From: Talpa occidentalis
Taxonomy: Eukaryota > Chordata > Mammalia > Eulipotyphla > Talpidae
NCBI RefSeq assembly: GCF_014898055.3
Contig: NW_023601212.1
Span: forward strand, 45,496,329 to 45,560,328
Reading direction: 5' to 3'
Length of the DNA stretch: 64,000 bases
The notes beneath the pieces are model-generated. The model did no database searches, was not told the DNA's origin, and was given only the letters and a program-made list of their open reading frames with translations. Every line of letters begins with the position of its first letter. Position 1 is the first letter of the stretch. Positions 61,440-64,000 of this stretch are shown here, in pieces. A program made the translations under genes and the position numbers.

Positions 61440-61660
61440 ATGTGGCGGTGGTGGAGAAGAGGTGGAAACATAATGGGGCAGACATGGAGATACAGAGTTC
61501 CAGAGAAAAGACCAAAGAGATGAGGAAACAGAGGGAAATGGAGATGGGAAAAAAGAGAGAAGATAAGAAAGAGGGAGATAAAGAGAGACACAGAAACAGA
61601 GCTGGAGAGAGAAAGAGACGATGAAGAAAGGCACAGAGACAGAGACATAGAGTCACCGGA
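61440..61660. repeat. Purine-rich (GA/GGA/AGA) tract
   Basis: About 220 bases, of which most on the + strand are A or G, with many AGAGA and GAAGA blocks. It ends about 300 bases upstream of the CArG box. Confidence 0.75.
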
Positions 61661-61959
61661 AGAGACCAAGGCCCATCCGAAAGGGGCAGGAGGAGTGCAG
61701 AGTCACAGAAGATGGGATGAGAACCCAGAGGGGAAGAGATGGGTGGGCAGGCGACTCTCCCCAGTACCCCTGTTTTGCACCCACCAACAAGTCCTCTCCA
61801 GCCCTCCCAATTACAAGCAGGAAATTGACCCCTACTCCAGGGCCCTAGCTGGGGTCCTTCTGGGCCAGCATTGTGCCTGCTGGTCCACAGGGACCTGTGT
61901 CACCAGGTTAAAAACGGAAACAGATCAGGCCTTTTTTTTCCTTTCAGAAAATCCTAGGC

Positions 61960-61969
61960 CCAAATAAGG
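61960..61969 (+). promoter_or_regulatory. CArG box (SRF site) upstream of TPM4 exon 1a
   Basis: CCAAATAAGG is a perfect CC(A/T)6GG. It lies about 130 bases upstream of the TATA box and 220 bases before the ATG, the usual range for SRF/MRTF control of actin-cytoskeleton and muscle genes. Function inferred. Confidence 0.7.
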
Positions 61970-62074
61970 TGAGGGCTGTGGGGAGAATGATGAGTTGGCC
62001 AAGTCCTCCTAAGCAAGCGAGTGGCAACTAGCCCAGTCAGCCTGGTCTTGGGCCTCCTCCAAGACTCACCCCAG

Positions 62075-62129
62075 CAGCTGGGCGGTGCGCCTGGGAGGCT
62101 ATAAGGGCCTCCCTCCACCCCAGCTGCTC
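62075..62129 (+). promoter_or_regulatory. Core promoter of the long-isoform tropomyosin: TATA box and E-boxes
   Basis: The TATA-type element CTATAAGG is at 62099-62106 in a GC-rich setting, flanked by two CAGCTG E-boxes (62075-62080 and 62121-62126). Transcription would start near 62130, leaving a 5'UTR of about 60 bases. E-boxes plus the CArG box fit muscle-type control. Confidence 0.65.
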
Positions 62130-62189
62130 ACTCACCGGCAGCCTAAGTCCCACTGCACACCCTCCACACCCACCTCCCCAAGCCTAGCC
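62130..62189 (+). other. TPM4: Predicted 5'UTR of TPM4 exon 1a
   Basis: The interval from the expected start site (about 25-30 bases after the TATA box) to the ATG; pyrimidine-rich, with CCTAGCC before the ATG. The exact start is not visible. Confidence 0.5.
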
Positions 62190-62303
62190 ATGGAGGCCAT
62201 CAAGAAGAAGATGCAGATGCTCAAGCTAGACAAGGAGAATGCCATCGACCGGGCTGAGCAAGCGGAGTCAGATAAGAAAGTGGCAGAGGAGAAGTGCAAG
62301 CAG
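62190..62303 (+). CDS. TPM4: Tropomyosin alpha-4, long isoform, first coding exon (1a)
   Basis: Tropomyosin is a parallel coiled-coil dimer that lies along actin filaments and controls access of myosin, cofilin and, in muscle, troponin. The exon encodes residues 1-38, [13 protein letters not shown]… to …KCKQ, in exact phase 0 (114 bases) and is followed by the donor CAG|GTGAGA at 62304; this is the standard exon-1a length of vertebrate tropomyosins. The heptad pattern is continuous, with the N-terminal M-A-I-K-K-K-M-Q-M overlap region intact. MEAI together with [12 protein letters not shown] and KCKQ separates it from TPM1/TPM2 (MDAI) and TPM3 (KENALDR, RSKQ) and points to TPM4. Three residues (S27, V31, E34) differ from the A, A and D that I recall for human TPM4. 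The ATG is fixed by homology. Exon 2 and the internal short-isoform exon 1b are not in the window. Confidence 0.95.
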
Positions 62304-64000
62304 GTGAGATGCCTCCGCTGGGCTGCACTCAGCTCTCCAATGCCTTCTCTGATCTGGTTCCCAGGGAAGAAAGGCTGTGGGGCTCAGGATGGGTGTTAAG
62401 GAAACCTTGGAACCTTGGAGTTGGGGTGGGGACAGGGGTTGATTTCTGACCAAGAGTGAGGGGACTGTTGTCTTCCTCAGAGAGGTACCTGGAGTGGAGA
62501 AAGAAGGGTGACAGGACTCACTCCCAATGGGAGCAGAGGAGACATAGAGACAGAGGGAGAGGGGAGAGGCAGAGAGGGGTGTGTGTGTATGTGTTTGTGT
62601 GTGCGCGTGTGCATGGTGGACACACTCAGTGTTGGTGTGGGTTTGGGTGCGGGTGCAGACATGGGAGTACACATATATATGTCGGGGTTTCATCATAAGG
62701 TGTATGTACTAGAAGGTGTGGTCAGAGGAACAATAAATGTGTGAAAGTGTATCCATGTGTATTTGAGTTTTCTGTGTGTGCACATGTGTGTATTTGGGTG
62801 GTGAGAGTCTCAAGTGAAGGTCACTGAGAACGAATGTGCATGGAGAGAGTGAGCTCGTGCCTGTGGGGAAGTGAATATGAAAGAGTGATGTGCCTGTGAG
62901 CCTGTGTGTGTTGGTGTGGAGTCAGCATGGGCGTGTGTCTGTGTCTGGGGAGAGGCTGGCGGTGCGCTCATGTGAAAGCTGGCGTGACTGTAATGGAATG
63001 TGCATTGTCTGGGCGTGCACGTCAAGGTGAAGGTGACAGTAAGGAGCTGTGTGTGCACATCAGAGTGTGAATCGAAAAAGTGTGGATCTGTGTCTGAGCG
63101 GTGATGGCCCCATGTCCATGTGCAGGTGTGACTGTGAACCTGTGAGGAATGTGGTGGTGGTGGTGGGTTCAGCTATAATAGCTACTGGGCAGCTCAGTGA
63201 AGGTCAGGACACCGGGGTGGGTAGAGAATTGAGGGTGAACATGAGAATACATGTCTGGGGGTGTCCCTGCTGTAAGTCTGGCTGGGGAAGGCAGAGGTGC
63301 CCACGGAAGGCAAAGGTCCTAAATCCCAAGTTTTGGAGACGAGACCTTGGGGGGCTCCTGAAACAGGGGTACATCAGGGAGCCAATGGAGGGGCAGTGAG
63401 GCAGAGGCTTGGCCTGGGCAGTGGTGTGGGGCAGAACAGAAGTCAGTCGTGTGGGTCCAGGTGACCTAAGCAGCAGGCAGAAGGAAGAGGGTCCCTCCTG
63501 TCCACAGCTCCCTGCTCCCACAGGAACCATCCACAGGCACCCCACCAGGGTCAACCACCAAGCCCTCAGGAGTAGGAGCATCTGGGTCTCAGATAAGCTC
63601 CAAGGAGACACCCAGGGTGATGACAGGTGCCCAACCCTGCCCAGCCCAGATGCCAGGCCAGCTTGGCAGGTAAAAGCACAAGCTCTAGGTTCAGAATGAC
63701 CCCATTCATGGCTTAGTCATTGAGCACCTTGGACCTGGAACCTTCACCTCTCGGTGCCTCCACCAGTGTGAGAAGGGAAAGTGACAGCCTCCCTTATTGC
63801 CATGGCAGGATTCAAGGTGAAGGGGCAGAGGGGCAATTGGAACCCTTGTCCTAGAGCCTGGACTGAGAAAGTGCTTGATAAGTGTGGGACTGTTTCCTGC
63901 TCCACCCCACTTCCCTTTGGGCCTCCCCATCCCCCAGTGTCCCGGGGTTGCCCTAAGCAACTGTGACACATCCAGCACACAAGCCTCACCCAAATGCTCC
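62304..64000 (+). other. TPM4: TPM4 intron 1, first part
   Basis: It begins GTGAGATG, a good U1 match. It contains a TG-rich stretch at 62575-63170. No further exon is recognised to the window end, and open frames across it are not supported. Confidence 0.8.
62575..63170. repeat. TG-rich low-complexity region in the intron
   Basis: Loosely repeated GTGTGTG, TGTGCATGTG and GTGAATGTG blocks rather than a pure dinucleotide. Alternating purine-pyrimidine makes Z-DNA formation possible. Confidence 0.75.

Larger units (their letters stand above)
57901..61940. other. Upstream region of the tropomyosin gene; mostly unique
   Basis: No other gene is supported. Weak MIR fragments lie near 58235-58310 and 60075-60165 (ACTCTGGATCTCAGTTTCTTTC) and an L2-like end near 59395-59440. 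A repeated block, GTGGAGAGTGTTGACCT, occurs at about 59744 and 59963. (GT)n(GA)n is at 60781-60858 and a purine-rich tract at 61440-61660. Frames through this area are low-complexity or lack motifs. Confidence 0.5.

Noticed and set aside
61217..61669. 150-codon - strand frame rich in Ser, Leu and Phe
   Set aside because: It reads the complement of the purine tract; composition artefact.
61931..61947. Polypyrimidine tract plus CAG, a possible 3' splice site upstream of exon 1a
   Set aside because: No open exon follows it with tropomyosin sequence, and the TATA box and ATG lie downstream; probably chance.

Overview
This is a piece of a placental-mammal nuclear genome. It contains split coding sequence (a tropomyosin first exon ending in a GT donor), an intronless olfactory receptor, LINE-1 (L1) elements in several age layers, old MIR/MLT1-type repeats, and ten copies of one tRNA-derived SINE of about 265 bp. 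There is no Alu, B1/B2 or BovB, so a primate, a rodent or a ruminant is unlikely. The SINE (boxes A and B, probably tRNA-Glu-like, tail of TAAATAAATAAA) suggests a Laurasiatherian lineage. A rhinolophoid bat is my weak guess from memory and is not proven here. Two runs of exactly 100 N (8113-8212 and 37123-37222) show a scaffolded assembly, and both abut L1 ORF2.

Layout. 1-8112: a C-rich tract, a SINE, then a full-length-type L1 (L1-A, + strand, with 5'UTR, ORF1 and ORF2 endonuclease). L1-A is interrupted at 3659 by an oppositely oriented L1 (L1-B, - strand) and resumes at 7117 up to the first gap, giving a roughly 1-kb inverted repeat with an 8-base spacer. 8213-35270: an AT-rich gene desert with an LTR fragment, MIR and MLT1/MLT2-like relics, five SINEs and a twin-primed L1 (L1-D, 20340-21723). 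35277-42055: stacked old and young L1s around the second gap (L1-E, + strand). 42056-48455: old L1 relics, microsatellites and SINEs. 48456-49403: an intact family-1-type olfactory receptor. 50710-57900: an old L1 holding a solo LTR, a MER5A-like DNA element, a MIR, and an old L1 into which a 4-kb young L1 (L1-F, with a likely 3' transduction) inserted. 57900-64000: non-repetitive, GC-richer sequence ending with the promoter and first coding exon (1a) of the long-isoform tropomyosin gene, best matched to TPM4, and the start of intron 1.

Only two host genes are supported: the olfactory receptor and TPM4 exon 1a. They are unrelated in function. Their adjacency fits the mammalian neighbourhood in which olfactory receptor genes lie beside TPM4 (human 19p13.1), recalled knowledge that could not be checked here. 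All other open frames are L1 pieces, SINE translations or low-complexity shadows. I found no new multi-gene system. The most interesting material is structural: nested and inverted L1s, retrotransposition scars, a solo-LTR family with a ZNF143-like motif, and a CArG/TATA tropomyosin promoter.
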